Positions 34,992 through 44,170 of a stretch of DNA of 64,000 nt are shown here, piece by piece. The number at the start of each line of letters is the position of its first letter. Position 1 is the first letter of the stretch. Below the pieces are notes generated by a model. That model ran no database searches. It was given only the letters and a program-made list of their open reading frames with translations, and had not been told where the DNA came from. A program made the position numbers and the translations under genes. This DNA is from Vibrio sp. S9_S30 (lineage in GTDB: Bacteria > Pseudomonadota > Gammaproteobacteria > Enterobacterales > Vibrionaceae), in contig NZ_JAAUWT010000017.1 in NCBI RefSeq assembly GCF_014694455.1, positions 62,001-126,000 on the forward strand, read 5' to 3'.

Positions 34992-36035
34992 TTACTCTTC
35001 GCTAAACAGATCGCCGCCGTGCATGTCGATCATCTCTAGCGCTTTACCGCCACCACGAGCAACACAAGTCAGGGGTTCTTCAGCCACAACAACAGGAATA
35101 CCTGTTTCTTCTGTCAGAAGGCGATCCAAATCTTTCAGTAGTGCACCACCACCAGTAAGCACCATGCCATTTTCAGAAATGTCGGAGGCCAATTCTGGCG
35201 GACACTGTTCCAGTGCAACCATGACGGCTGAAACGATACCAGTTAGAGGCTCTTGAAGTGCTTCAAGGATTTCGTTGGAATTCAGTGTAAAGCTGCGGGG
35301 GACACCTTCTGCTAAATTTCGACCACGCACTTCGATTTCTTCGACTTCATCACCAGGGTAAGCGGAACCGATTTCGTGCTTAATTTTTTCTGCGGTCGCT
35401 TCACCAATCAAGCTGCCGTAGTTTCGACGAACATAATTGATAATAGCCTCATCAAATCGGTCACCACCGATTCGAACCGAAGAGGAGTAGACCACACCAT
35501 TAAGCGAAATCACGGCAACCTCTGTTGTACCGCCGCCGATATCAACCACCATTGAGCCTGTCGGCTCTGATACACGTAAGCCTGCGCCAATGGCGGCCGC
35601 CATAGGCTCATCAATCAGATAGACCTCACGCGCACCCGCACCCAGTGCGGATTCTCGGATGGCTCGGCGCTCAACTTGAGTAGAGCCGCACGGTACACAA
35701 ACCAAAACACGAGGGCTTGGCTTCAACACGCTGTTGTCATGCACTTGCTTAATGAAGTGCTGAAGCATTTTTTCGGTCACGTAAAAGTCCGCAATAACAC
35801 CATCTTTCATTGGGCGGATTGCTGAAATATTCCCCGGAGTACGACCCAACATTTGTTTTGCTTCGTGCCCTACAGCGGCGACACTTTTTGCGCTACCAGC
35901 GCGGTCTTGTCGAATGGCCACAACGGAAGGTTCGTCAAGGACAATGCCCTGACCTTTTACGTAGATAAGAGTATTGGCTGTACCTAAATCGATAGAGAGA
36001 TCGTTTGAAAACATGCCACGAAGTTTTTTAAACAT
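34992..36035 (-). CDS. mreB: actin-like cell-shape protein MreB
   Basis: 347 residues, same length as in Escherichia coli. Directs side-wall synthesis. Actin-type nucleotide motifs: SIDLGTANTLIYVKGQGIVL near 14-33, DIGGGTTEVAVISL near 165 and LTGGGALLKDLDRLL near 293. The N-terminal MFKKLRGMFSND is the amphipathic membrane-binding helix. First gene of the mre-maf-rng-yhdP-nit-tldD series; its promoter must be in the 172 bp before it. Confidence 0.98.
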   Translation of the reverse strand: MFKKLRGMFSNDLSIDLGTANTLIYVKGQGIVLDEPSVVAIRQDRAGSAKSVAAVGHEAKQMLGRTPGNISAIRPMKDGVIADFYVTEKMLQHFIKQVHDNSVLKPSPRVLVCVPCGSTQVERRAIRESALGAGAREVYLIDEPMAAAIGAGLRVSEPTGSMVVDIGGGTTEVAVISLNGVVYSSSVRIGGDRFDEAIINYVRRNYGSLIGEATAEKIKHEIGSAYPGDEVEEIEVRGRNLAEGVPRSFTLNSNEILEALQEPLTGIVSAVMVALEQCPPELASDISENGMVLTGGGALLKDLDRLLTEETGIPVVVAEEPLTCVARGGGKALEMIDMHGGDLFSEE

Positions 36036-36089
36036 ATTCTTCGTTCATCCTGCAAGCATTAAGAAGACATAAAATTGCACTAAATGTAC

Positions 36090-36118
36090 CAATGCCTTGC
36101 GTTATCAGCAAGGCATTG
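36090..36118. terminator. perfect hairpin between mshQ and mreB
   Basis: CAATGCCTTGC pairs with GCAAGGCATTG (11 bp) around GTTATCA. It lies 90 bases after the mshQ stop on the minus strand and 55 before the mreB start. No good T-run follows, so it may act as a Rho-assisted end of the msh transcript or be a leader structure of mreB. Confidence 0.5.
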
Positions 36119-36207
36119 ACATGTAAACATGGGCTGAATCTCGCTTTTTCTTGTAGATTCTTTACTTAATCCCTCATTTTTAATGTTAAACGATGAAAAC
36201 CTCCGTT

Positions 36208-39200
36208 TTATCGTTCGGTAATTCTTGGCTCTCCCCGATAAATGATCCGATCATTTCCACGGTATGTTCCAAAAGTGATAACTGCCGAGGGTATTTCATC
36301 CCCAACCCCTCTCCAATTGTATTTCAACCAATCTTGGTTTCCTGAGGAACTCCAACATTCTATATCGTTATCCGTTGGATTGACTTTTCCTATCTCCCCA
36401 GTACCAATTCTTAACCACAAGCGCACTTGTTCTCTTATCGTGGCGTTTTGCTTCGCAATGAGCTCATCTGTCTCACCATTAGACACCCCACCAGATCCAT
36501 TGAAACTCGCCGCTGAAGACGCACTACCAGCACTGTTCCATAAGCTTTGGCGGCAGAATTGGTTTCCAAGAAAGTGGCTTTCGTTGTCATCCAGGTTGAC
36601 AACAAATTCTTCACCACTCCAAAATTCAGTACGCATGGGCACAGAAACTCGACCATTCGATTGTGTGCCCAGATCTTCCAAAATCATTCGTCCGTATCGT
36701 ACGTCTGGCTGTTGAGGTAAACGCATACGTTCTTCATGCGTGTTAACAGAAAAGCTCACAGGGTCCACACCACTGATTTTCAAATCTATCTCTGTCGCTG
36801 TTGAATCAAGATCCGTTAAGATTCCGGAGTAATTAAACAATTTATCTGGATAAGATTGAGTGCGACTCACCATTAAACGAGACCAAATCACCTCTTCCGT
36901 TGGATTGAAGCGCCAAACTGCATCGCTTTGCCACAATCCATTTCCAAGATCGGAATCCTTGATTGAAAGCCGGTCTGCATGTTCCCCCACTAACGAGAAG
37001 GAGGCCTTTAACTGTTGGCTGTAGTGTTCGCCATAATTTAATGTCGGGAGAGGCTCGTCTTTTTCTGTGATGACAGAGCTTTCCGTCATGGCAGACAACG
37101 CTTTCACTTCAAACGCCACCTCATTGAAAGGCTGGTTCATGTAGACGAAATTATTTTGTCCTGTGGGATACGTAAACGCCGCTTTTTCCAATGAGAAATA
37201 AGACGGGTAAAAGCGACCAATGGAATACTTAATAAACGGTACAGACATGCCATTCAAGTAGCTGTTTTTTTCCACCCACATCTGAATGCTGCCAGCTTCA
37301 GACCACCTAAAGCGTTGATCGGAGACCCCCCATTCATTGAAATTCACGGATATTGGTGAATAACCGTTACTTAAGTGGCTCATTTGATTCGCCATCTCAA
37401 GTTTCCCCTTATGCCCTGAAGAAGGGGTATGGAGGTCAAAATACACATCAGCGGACACCTCAAAACCCGTCACACTCTCTTCGAGGCACAATAGCTGGTT
37501 CATATAACCACTATCAGGCACGCCATCATTATCGCTATCGGCGCTTGGATACCAACGTAAAGCGCTTAGCCGAGCATCGACAAATTTACCTGAGCCCACA
37601 AGTTTGCTGCCCCCACTCGCTGTACCAGAAGGGAACAACTGATAAGCACCATCTTGTGGTTCGTGACAAATAGACAACGCGAAAGGACGGCTGTTTACGG
37701 TAGCATTGCCTGCTAAGCCTGACCACGAAGGTAAGCCAGCCTGTGGTGGTTGCCATTTCGCATCAGCCACACGAAGCTTAAACTGGCCAGCCGAGGAATA
37801 AACACTGTTTAAGACCGCGACACCGTTATCAAACGGGACATTGGGTATGGTTACTCCGGTCAGTGGATCAGTTCCTTTAGGAAGGATGGTGTTGTGTACG
37901 ACTAGCGTGTTGTTATTGCCGATAAGCGTTGGTTCCATCAGCTCATAGGCCATATCCAACGATTGCATACCGGTATAATCTTCAATCGTCTGACATTGCC
38001 TAGGGTTCGCTGCATTTGATGCAACGGCGGACACTTTAATGCTAAAAGGACGGTTGGCCACTTGCCCTTTATTCCCGTCGACACGATGTTCATCGGTAAC
38101 TTTAAATCCATACGGAACAAATTGATACGGACCGGCATCCACCGACACATTAGTATTTTGGAGCAGACTCCCTCGAATATGGACGGGCAATAAAGAGGTG
38201 CTGGACAATTTTTTCGTCACTATCGCATCCTGCCCTGCGACAAATTCGTGTTGGAAAGGTGTGGTACAACGCGCGGGTTCGGAGTCGGAAAGCCAACAAG
38301 ATTGCCCTGTTGAATTATTGGGAATGTCGACGCGAAGTGTCCCCGAATAATTATTCAGCAACTGCCTTGTTGCTTTATCGACCAACTTAAACGTCACGGC
38401 TAGGCCATCACATGTAAGCCCTGTTGTCGTGGAGGGGGTCATCACCAACTCTGGTTCAGAGAAACATCGGCTTTCGCCCGTTATTTTTGAGTACCCCGAC
38501 ATCGACACTCTGTTGGCGGTTACTGAACCATAGATCTCCGCATAATTGGAAAGATAAACGGTTGATTCGGAGTAAATCAACGCCTTTATTTTGTCATTGC
38601 TAGCAAGGTTTAGTTGGCATACGCCATATGGACAACTTTGTTCACTCATGTTCGTATTCTGAAGGCTAGGATCATAACCCACGATCAGCAAACTGTCTGC
38701 CTCACCAGTATGGTTGAAAGAAGAATCGTTAGAGAGTTCTAGGCGTTTCACATGTATTCTGACATCCCCACGGATATTGATCGTTGAGCGGTGAGAGATA
38801 TCCAAATAATCAAAATAGTAATCCCCTTCCGTCAGCAATACTGTTGAGTCGCTGATCGACAGTCTTTTGGATGACAATGGCGATAAGGTGACTTGCTGGG
38901 ATGTGATATCGGGTAATTGATCGACGATGTAAAAGTCGTTCAGCTTGTCTTTGGAAATTTGCAAAGAGGGGTCATTGGTGCAAGGCATTCCATCGCAATG
39001 GCTACCGTTTGCAAAGTACGCACTCTCAAAGCCAACATATCGTAGACCATTGGCGAGCTTGGCATTCACAACAGAGGAGCCATTAGACATATCCATTTGA
39101 CTGCCGCTATTCGCCCGTCCTTGAACGGCAGAAGGGAAAGTATCACAAGTAGGTAATTCATTGGGTAAGTTGATATCTAGCTTGTCTGAAAATGCAAAGT

Positions 39201-40206
39201 ACCCGATATCTTCTTCTGTGTGACTGCGATGCCGCAGTGAATCATTTATGGCCAAATCTTCATCAATGACAAAGCTCACTCTCTGATTGGATAGAAAGCA
39301 ACGCCTAGCCCACCCACCTTGATGGCCTTCACGGGACTGCCTGCTGGCAATAAGCGCTGGTTGCTTGGTGTATTGATGAGAAAGTAGAAACCGTTGATCA
39401 CACTGACGTCGTAAAGGAGCGCTTTCTCCAATAGTACCGTTGAGCTCTACGCTATTAAACTCGTAACGGACTCCCTGAGTCTCACCAGCAAAACGCCTTG
39501 AAGCGATATAGGCAATCCGCTCTTTGTGCTGCACAGGTATCTCGGAATCATATCGGCTGAGTTCTAGGTAAAGCTGAGCGTAATCATTCTCAGATTCATA
39601 CACCCCCGCACTCATCCAACGGTTATTCGTATTTGTTTGTATCTGAGTAATCAACACACTGTTTTCGTAGCCATTGCGTACATAGCCAAAGTCTGAGAAC
39701 AAAGCCAGTTGATGACCGGGATCACTACTCGTGATTGAACCAGCAGGGATTTGTGTAGGATGTGACATGTTAAAGCCACGGTATTGATTGGTATCAACAT
39801 ACCCTGCCACTATCGAATGCCCACCTTGAAGTTCGGCAACCCCAGGCTCCACAACAAAATAGCTGATAGAGGTCATTATCGGTTCATTCAGGTCTTGATA
39901 TTGAGTACTAATAGGCGCACTCGTTTGTCTCACAATAAAATCCTGTGAGCTGACGGAAGTAATCACTAATTGAGCGGGTTTCTGCCCATCAGGATCCACC
40001 GTTGCAATCGTAGGGGTAACGAACACCAGCGGTGTGACTCGATAACTTTTACTGAAAGTAATACGGCATGAACTTCGACAATCTGCCTTTTCAAGCTTCC
40101 CGAATTCATAACGTGCATCTTGAAAATAATGGGCATTGACAGAAAATGGGAAGACAAACAAACAAACACAAAAAAATACAACAAACTCATTTAGAGTCAC
40201 TTTCAT
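36208..40206 (-). CDS. mshQ: MSHA biogenesis protein MshQ
   Basis: 1332 residues, a large secreted or surface-bound protein at the end of the pilus locus. It has a signal peptide (hydrophobic FVVFFCVCLFVFPFSVNA, cleavage near 25). A lectin-like N-terminal stretch (FEFGKLEKADC-like, with YRVTPLVFVTPTIATVDPDG) follows, and a central beta-helix-like region (LDISHRSTINIRGDVRIHV) comes next. The conserved MshQ C-terminus ends with NDIECWSSSGNQDWLKYNWRG and FGTYRGNDRIIYRGEPR. A tip-adhesin or assembly role is assumed in the family but not established. It follows mshP by 5 nt. Confidence 0.9.
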   Translation of the reverse strand: MKVTLNEFVVFFCVCLFVFPFSVNAHYFQDARYEFGKLEKADCRSSCRITFSKSYRVTPLVFVTPTIATVDPDGQKPAQLVITSVSSQDFIVRQTSAPISTQYQDLNEPIMTSISYFVVEPGVAELQGGHSIVAGYVDTNQYRGFNMSHPTQIPAGSITSSDPGHQLALFSDFGYVRNGYENSVLITQIQTNTNNRWMSAGVYESENDYAQLYLELSRYDSEIPVQHKERIAYIASRRFAGETQGVRYEFNSVELNGTIGESAPLRRQCDQRFLLSHQYTKQPALIASRQSREGHQGGWARRCFLSNQRVSFVIDEDLAINDSLRHRSHTEEDIGYFAFSDKLDINLPNELPTCDTFPSAVQGRANSGSQMDMSNGSSVVNAKLANGLRYVGFESAYFANGSHCDGMPCTNDPSLQISKDKLNDFYIVDQLPDITSQQVTLSPLSSKRLSISDSTVLLTEGDYYFDYLDISHRSTINIRGDVRIHVKRLELSNDSSFNHTGEADSLLIVGYDPSLQNTNMSEQSCPYGVCQLNLASNDKIKALIYSESTVYLSNYAEIYGSVTANRVSMSGYSKITGESRCFSEPELVMTPSTTTGLTCDGLAVTFKLVDKATRQLLNNYSGTLRVDIPNNSTGQSCWLSDSEPARCTTPFQHEFVAGQDAIVTKKLSSTSLLPVHIRGSLLQNTNVSVDAGPYQFVPYGFKVTDEHRVDGNKGQVANRPFSIKVSAVASNAANPRQCQTIEDYTGMQSLDMAYELMEPTLIGNNNTLVVHNTILPKGTDPLTGVTIPNVPFDNGVAVLNSVYSSAGQFKLRVADAKWQPPQAGLPSWSGLAGNATVNSRPFALSICHEPQDGAYQLFPSGTASGGSKLVGSGKFVDARLSALRWYPSADSDNDGVPDSGYMNQLLCLEESVTGFEVSADVYFDLHTPSSGHKGKLEMANQMSHLSNGYSPISVNFNEWGVSDQRFRWSEAGSIQMWVEKNSYLNGMSVPFIKYSIGRFYPSYFSLEKAAFTYPTGQNNFVYMNQPFNEVAFEVKALSAMTESSVITEKDEPLPTLNYGEHYSQQLKASFSLVGEHADRLSIKDSDLGNGLWQSDAVWRFNPTEEVIWSRLMVSRTQSYPDKLFNYSGILTDLDSTATEIDLKISGVDPVSFSVNTHEERMRLPQQPDVRYGRMILEDLGTQSNGRVSVPMRTEFWSGEEFVVNLDDNESHFLGNQFCRQSLWNSAGSASSAASFNGSGGVSNGETDELIAKQNATIREQVRLWLRIGTGEIGKVNPTDNDIECWSSSGNQDWLKYNWRGVGDEIPSAVITFGTYRGNDRIIYRGEPRITER

Positions 40207-40211
40207 TTGGC

Positions 40212-40658
40212 TTATTCCATGGCTTTAGCCCAAACTTCCTGTTCTCGGCTAACTTCAAAGGTATTGCTTCCGCCGCAAACCGCAACGGAACTGATTCTAT
40301 AGAATGTTAAATCACCCGATCCACGTTCATCACAAGTGATCTTCAATGTTGAGCAAGGAACATTAGAATTGGCTCGTAACGCATCTTCAGCCGCATTAGC
40401 AGCAACATTTAAGCTGGTACACCGAGCCGATAATTGTGGCGCCCCTGCACTTTCATTTAATGGGTACATATACGTCAACCCCCATTCATTGCCTGAATGC
40501 GCCAAAAACCACGCTTGCGTACCGAGTACTTCACGAGTCAGGATATCTTGATTCGACCATTCTAATCGAACCAAAGTAAGCCCAAGCATGCCCATCACGA
40601 CAATAATAAAAATGGCAATAATTAGCACGCTGCCTGTCTGGCTCTTTTTATGGGACAT
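40212..40658 (-). CDS. mshP: MSHA biogenesis protein MshP (pilus-associated)
   Basis: 148 residues. N-terminal SHKKSQTGSVLIIAIFIIVVMGMLG and then LAHSGNEWGL, the pattern of MshP/PilX-type minor pilus proteins without a standard prepilin Glu5. The C-terminal half has four cysteines (CTSLN, CSTLKITCDE, VCGGS). ATG 40658 overlaps mshO by 11 nt; the upstream ATG at 40703 would read 15 extra residues inside mshO. Confidence 0.88.
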   Translation of the reverse strand: MSHKKSQTGSVLIIAIFIIVVMGMLGLTLVRLEWSNQDILTREVLGTQAWFLAHSGNEWGLTYMYPLNESAGAPQLSARCTSLNVAANAAEDALRANSNVPCSTLKITCDERGSGDLTFYRISSVAVCGGSNTFEVSREQEVWAKAME

Positions 40659-41391
40659 TAAGCACCTGCACATCATGATTGTAGTGACTTTGCTCACCAT
40701 CACTTTCGAATAGTATATCCATGTGCACTAAACCACCACGTTGTAATGACATTCCACTGACGGTAAATGCGGCGCTGGCGGCATTTTCACCGACTGGGAC
40801 CACCGTCCCTTCGTCTCGAGTGATTTGCCCCGTTCCCACATTCACGCAGTATTCCACTTGCTCTGAGGGAATATAAATATAATGTCGATTCGCAATTGAA
40901 TTGCTCGGAAAGGAAGCCGACATGCTGTAGATTGCACCGCTTAAACTTACCCCAGTCAATAACACAGAAGCGGAGGAAGGATCGACCAAGTCCGATACTT
41001 GGCTTGGATTAATCACCAATCGGGCTCCAGCACTGATTGCTGCACTCATATCAGCTTGGGTAAAGCCGTCGTTACCCACAATAAACTGCAGCGTATCACT
41101 GCCTCCGCTTATCGAATCGATCATTTTGTAAAAGCCAGAATACCGAATGGGATAGAAGGATACACAAGAACCACCGTTTGAAGCCGTCAAACTATTAGGT
41201 ACGGCGTGCCTAATTTCACGGGACATTTTCTCAATCACAAACCGCGCTTGATTATGCAGCGCTTGCCTTCGAGTCGTATCGGCATACCCCTGAGCACCAA
41301 TTTTCACAAACCCTGCAATGCCGATAAACATGATGGAGACGATCAGTATCGTGACAATCATTTCCACCAAAGTGAACCCTAATTTTTTCAT
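40648..41391 (-). CDS. mshO: minor prepilin MshO
   Basis: 247 residues, type IV prepilin-like: short leader MKKLG, cleavage before FTLVEMIVTILIVSIMFIG with the conserved Glu at +5. A long C-terminal pilin domain follows (VIEKMSREIRHAVPNSL, SCVSFYPIRYSGFYK). A PilW-like pseudopilin position in the MSHA set. It overlaps mshD by 1 nt. Confidence 0.92.
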   Translation of the reverse strand: MKKLGFTLVEMIVTILIVSIMFIGIAGFVKIGAQGYADTTRRQALHNQARFVIEKMSREIRHAVPNSLTASNGGSCVSFYPIRYSGFYKMIDSISGGSDTLQFIVGNDGFTQADMSAAISAGARLVINPSQVSDLVDPSSASVLLTGVSLSGAIYSMSASFPSNSIANRHYIYIPSEQVEYCVNVGTGQITRDEGTVVPVGENAASAAFTVSGMSLQRGGLVHMDILFESDGEQSHYNHDVQVLNVP

Positions 41392-41957
41392 TAGTAGTTC
41401 CCCTTATAAGCACTGAATCGGAATTCCCCATACTGACCAGCTACCACCGTTAAGGTAATCCGCTTATATCGTTGTAAAGAGTCCGTAAAACCAAGGTCAC
41501 TGCTCGGGATGTAAACCACGGCAATCTCAGTTCTAAAATTTGGGTAGTCGTTAGCAATATCAGAGCCAAAAATATCGTTGAGGCTACCGCGTGCACTCAG
41601 TACACAGTCCGACACATTATCATTGGTATGCCAACATCCGATGTAATCGTCAACATCATTAAACGTGGCTGTCGTTTCTCCCACTTCCGGGCCTAACGTC
41701 ACAGTACAAGCTGGAGCGCCTGTTTCATCACACCGGATAATACTGCCATTTGGATCACTTTCATGATCAAACCCTCTTGCTAGCATTTCTGTCATGATGC
41801 TTTGCGCCAAAATAGACGCTCGAACGTCGTATTGTGACTGTGCAGAATTCTGAACACGAGGAAAGAGAATGGAGAGCAATACCGACATCGAAATGCCTAA
41901 AACAATGATGGCAACAATGCTTTCAACCAGTGTAAAACCGCGTTGCTTAACAGCCAT
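41391..41957 (-). CDS. mshD: minor prepilin MshD
   Basis: 188 residues, prepilin leader MAVKQRG with cleavage before FTLVESIVAIIVLGISM. Start ATG 41957 has GAAGGG seven bases ahead and overlaps the mshC stop by 11 nt. The body has QSIMTEMLARGFDHESDPNG, typical of PilV/MshD pseudopilins, and paired cysteines (RCDETGAPAC). Confidence 0.92.
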   Translation of the reverse strand: MAVKQRGFTLVESIVAIIVLGISMSVLLSILFPRVQNSAQSQYDVRASILAQSIMTEMLARGFDHESDPNGSIIRCDETGAPACTVTLGPEVGETTATFNDVDDYIGCWHTNDNVSDCVLSARGSLNDIFGSDIANDYPNFRTEIAVVYIPSSDLGFTDSLQRYKRITLTVVAGQYGEFRFSAYKGNY

Positions 41958-42495
41958 ACACAAACCCTTCACTGTTAATGCAAACGCGAGCCGACTCTAC
42001 CCCATTAGAAATACCAACAGTAATGTTGCCCCCAGCACTAGGTGTGGTACAACCAGAAATACACGTTGGTACACCTAACAGGTCAAACTCAACGATCATG
42101 CTTGCGGGTGTAAAAGAGAAGGTTTGGTCATCAATGAAGACATAGTTGCTTCGATTGTCTGCAGTACAACCAGTACCCGAGCCTAAACAATTGCCTGAAA
42201 CCACTAAGCGGTATTGGCTTTGATTGCCAGAGTAATCGAGGGAAGGGAGATTGGATTGCATTCGACCGAGTTGAATTTGTCGAATAATGGAAATGGCTTG
42301 TTCTTGAGCAGCGAAAGTTGAAAAACCAGAAACGCCCACATATTTACTGGTAGCATAAGTGGATATAATGCCTAACAGAAGAATAACTACGATAAGCTCT
42401 GTAAGGGTAAAACCTGATTGACGAGTAAAACGTACCGCCTTATAGGAAATAGGATTATAAGTTTCATGCTTTACCCAATAGATAAATTTACTCAT
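41947..42495 (-). CDS. mshC: minor prepilin MshC with long leader
   Basis: 182 residues. The cleavage site RQSG before FTLTELIVVILLLGI is clear, but it is preceded by a 28-residue leader (MSKFIYWVKH...), much longer than the 5-7 residues of its neighbours. The frame has no later ATG before the cleavage site, although GTG codons could serve. The pilin domain has two disulfide candidates (CLGSGTGC, CISGC) and a C-terminal CINSEGFVYGC. Confidence 0.88.
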   Translation of the reverse strand: MSKFIYWVKHETYNPISYKAVRFTRQSGFTLTELIVVILLLGIISTYATSKYVGVSGFSTFAAQEQAISIIRQIQLGRMQSNLPSLDYSGNQSQYRLVVSGNCLGSGTGCTADNRSNYVFIDDQTFSFTPASMIVEFDLLGVPTCISGCTTPSAGGNITVGISNGVESARVCINSEGFVYGC

Positions 42496-42517
42496 GCTCA
42501 ACTCGTAATACCCAAAT

Positions 42518-42538
42518 GAGGGGCAACCGGTGCCCCTC
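42518..42538 (-). other. hairpin between mshA and mshC
   Basis: GAGGGGCA pairs perfectly with TGCCCCTC around a 5-nt loop, 10 bases after the mshA stop on the minus strand. Only ATTTGGG follows, so it is likely an attenuator or RNA-stabilising end that lets mshA be made in excess over the minor pilins. Confidence 0.6.
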
Positions 42539-42548
42539 TACCGTTTCT

Positions 42549-43004
42549 TTACGAGCAGTTAGTGCTGACGACTGCAGCTTTCGCTGGAGTGGTTGCATTT
42601 TCAGCCTGAGTATACTTAACACAGTTACCCGTATATCCAGAGATACCGAAAAACACTGCAGGAGGATTACCAGTGACTGATTTAATAAATTTAAAGTCAG
42701 TACCAATACCATCCACAATGGCAGTTATAGCGGTCGAAGTAGCATTGGGGTAGCCGTAAGTCGTTTGCACCGTTGTGCCAGCAACAGAAACTCCACCAGA
42801 TGTGCCTTCAAGCCCTGCGATCGCTGCCTTCCCATAGACCAGACTGGCAGACCCTTTAATGGCACCAACTAACCCCTCTAAGGTTGCCTTTCTAGCATCA
42901 TCTTGTATATTCAAAAACTTAGGTGCAGCGGTTACTGCCAGAATACCCAAAATAACAATTACCACCACTAATTCAATTAGCGTGAAACCGCCTTGTCTTT
43001 TCAT
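42549..43004 (-). CDS. mshA: MSHA major pilin MshA
   Basis: 151 residues. Leader MKRQGG, cleavage before FTLIELVVVIVILGILAVTAAPKF with Glu at +5, then KATLEGLVGAIKGSASLVYGKA. A C-terminal disulfide loop is formed by Cys in YTGNCVKY and the Cys next to the C-terminus. ATG 43004 is preferred over the GTG two codons earlier. Gene position between mshB and mshC and the short leader identify it as the main subunit. Confidence 0.95.
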   Translation of the reverse strand: MKRQGGFTLIELVVVIVILGILAVTAAPKFLNIQDDARKATLEGLVGAIKGSASLVYGKAAIAGLEGTSGGVSVAGTTVQTTYGYPNATSTAITAIVDGIGTDFKFIKSVTGNPPAVFFGISGYTGNCVKYTQAENATTPAKAAVVSTNCS

Positions 43005-43050
43005 AGTCACTTCTCTCTATGTTTAGATATTAACGCTGCAACCAACTCAG

Positions 43051-43620
43051 TTACTGCAATTCTACGGTCACACGACCAGTTTTTATTTCATACACAAACT
43101 TATGATCACTGCCTTCTTGCTGCACATATGAACAAGTGCTCTCAGAACTATTGGCTTCAGCTGTGTATTTTAAATCGGATAGGTTGCTGCTTGCTGCATC
43201 GCCTACTTTAGGTGAGTTTTGCAGCAAGTTTTCCATCAGATTGACACAATCAGATGACGATATCGTTGATGGAGCAGACGTTTGCCCAGTAGTTCTTAAC
43301 GCAATCGGGTAGCCGTCTCTAAATGAACTGTCACTCCCATCATCACTAAAAGAGCGAGTTAACCAAAACTCCACACCATCATACTCAATGTAATGTTGTT
43401 TGCTATTTCCAGTACCTATCCCAGGTCTTCCTTTTGCCTCCCACTGCGCTCTTGCCGAAAGGACACCTGTGGCATACCCCCCGGCAACAGCCTCAATGCT
43501 GGCTTTTTTGGCTTCATCGGTGACATCTAAAAACTTGGGCAATGCAGCGGCGGCTAGCAAACCAAGAATAACAATCACCACAACCAGTTCTACTAATGAA
43601 AAACCGAGCTGCTTTTTCAT
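43051..43620 (-). CDS. mshB: MSHA minor pilin MshB
   Basis: 189 residues. Leader MKKQLG, cleavage before FSLVELVVVIVILGLLAAAALPKFLDV. It is similar to MshA in the N-terminal 50 residues but has a longer globular domain with HYIEYDGVEFWLTRSF and two cysteines (SDCVNL, STCSYV). It begins the structural half of the locus, with 46 nt before mshA and 89 bp after mshF, where a second promoter could lie. Confidence 0.92.
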   Translation of the reverse strand: MKKQLGFSLVELVVVIVILGLLAAAALPKFLDVTDEAKKASIEAVAGGYATGVLSARAQWEAKGRPGIGTGNSKQHYIEYDGVEFWLTRSFSDDGSDSSFRDGYPIALRTTGQTSAPSTISSSDCVNLMENLLQNSPKVGDAASSNLSDLKYTAEANSSESTCSYVQQEGSDHKFVYEIKTGRVTVELQ

Positions 43621-43709
43621 TTCTTCACCTATGTTTTTTTCTCATTCCTGAGTAATTTAATTATATCGAACACCAACAAGTAAAACTATGATTTAAGAGG
43701 TTTAACTGC

Positions 43710-44156
43710 CTATTTAATAGTACTTATTGAGAGCGTCTTCTCACTCAAAACCAAGTCCAATACCTTTTTTTGCTTAAATTCATATTGGCAGTGATAAGTC
43801 GGATAACCAGATATCATCGTAATTTCTGGATCAGCAAGATACGTGTTCCCTAACCTAGGATACAAGGTTTCTAACCACCACTTACAGTTCACTTTATTAT
43901 CAAGCAAGGGCAATACCCACCCGTTACCATCCAATTGAATTTTTTCACCTTCATACTCAATAACACTAGGCTTCTTACTGATAACCCATTGCTGCCTAAA
44001 GGCATTAGCTCGCTCTGTAATCTGGTTTTCTAACATCAAAAAAGTGGTATCGGATGCTTCATCGTCAATTTTTTGCCAATTGATAACCAACGTCGCTAAT
44101 AGAATGCCTACTAAGAATATCCAAATGGCAAATGCAGGAACGATTTTGCCGTTCAT
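43710..44156 (-). CDS. mshF: MSHA biogenesis protein MshF
   Basis: 148 residues, single N-terminal membrane helix (IVPAFAIWIFLVGILLATLVINW) and a periplasmic domain with NCKWWLETLYPRLGNTYLADPE-type sequence, typical of MshF. ATG 44156 is chosen; the longer frame starts inside mshG. 14 nt separate it from mshG. Confidence 0.85.
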   Translation of the reverse strand: MNGKIVPAFAIWIFLVGILLATLVINWQKIDDEASDTTFLMLENQITERANAFRQQWVISKKPSVIEYEGEKIQLDGNGWVLPLLDNKVNCKWWLETLYPRLGNTYLADPEITMISGYPTYHCQYEFKQKKVLDLVLSEKTLSISTIK

Positions 44157-44170
44157 GTTAAAGCACCCAT

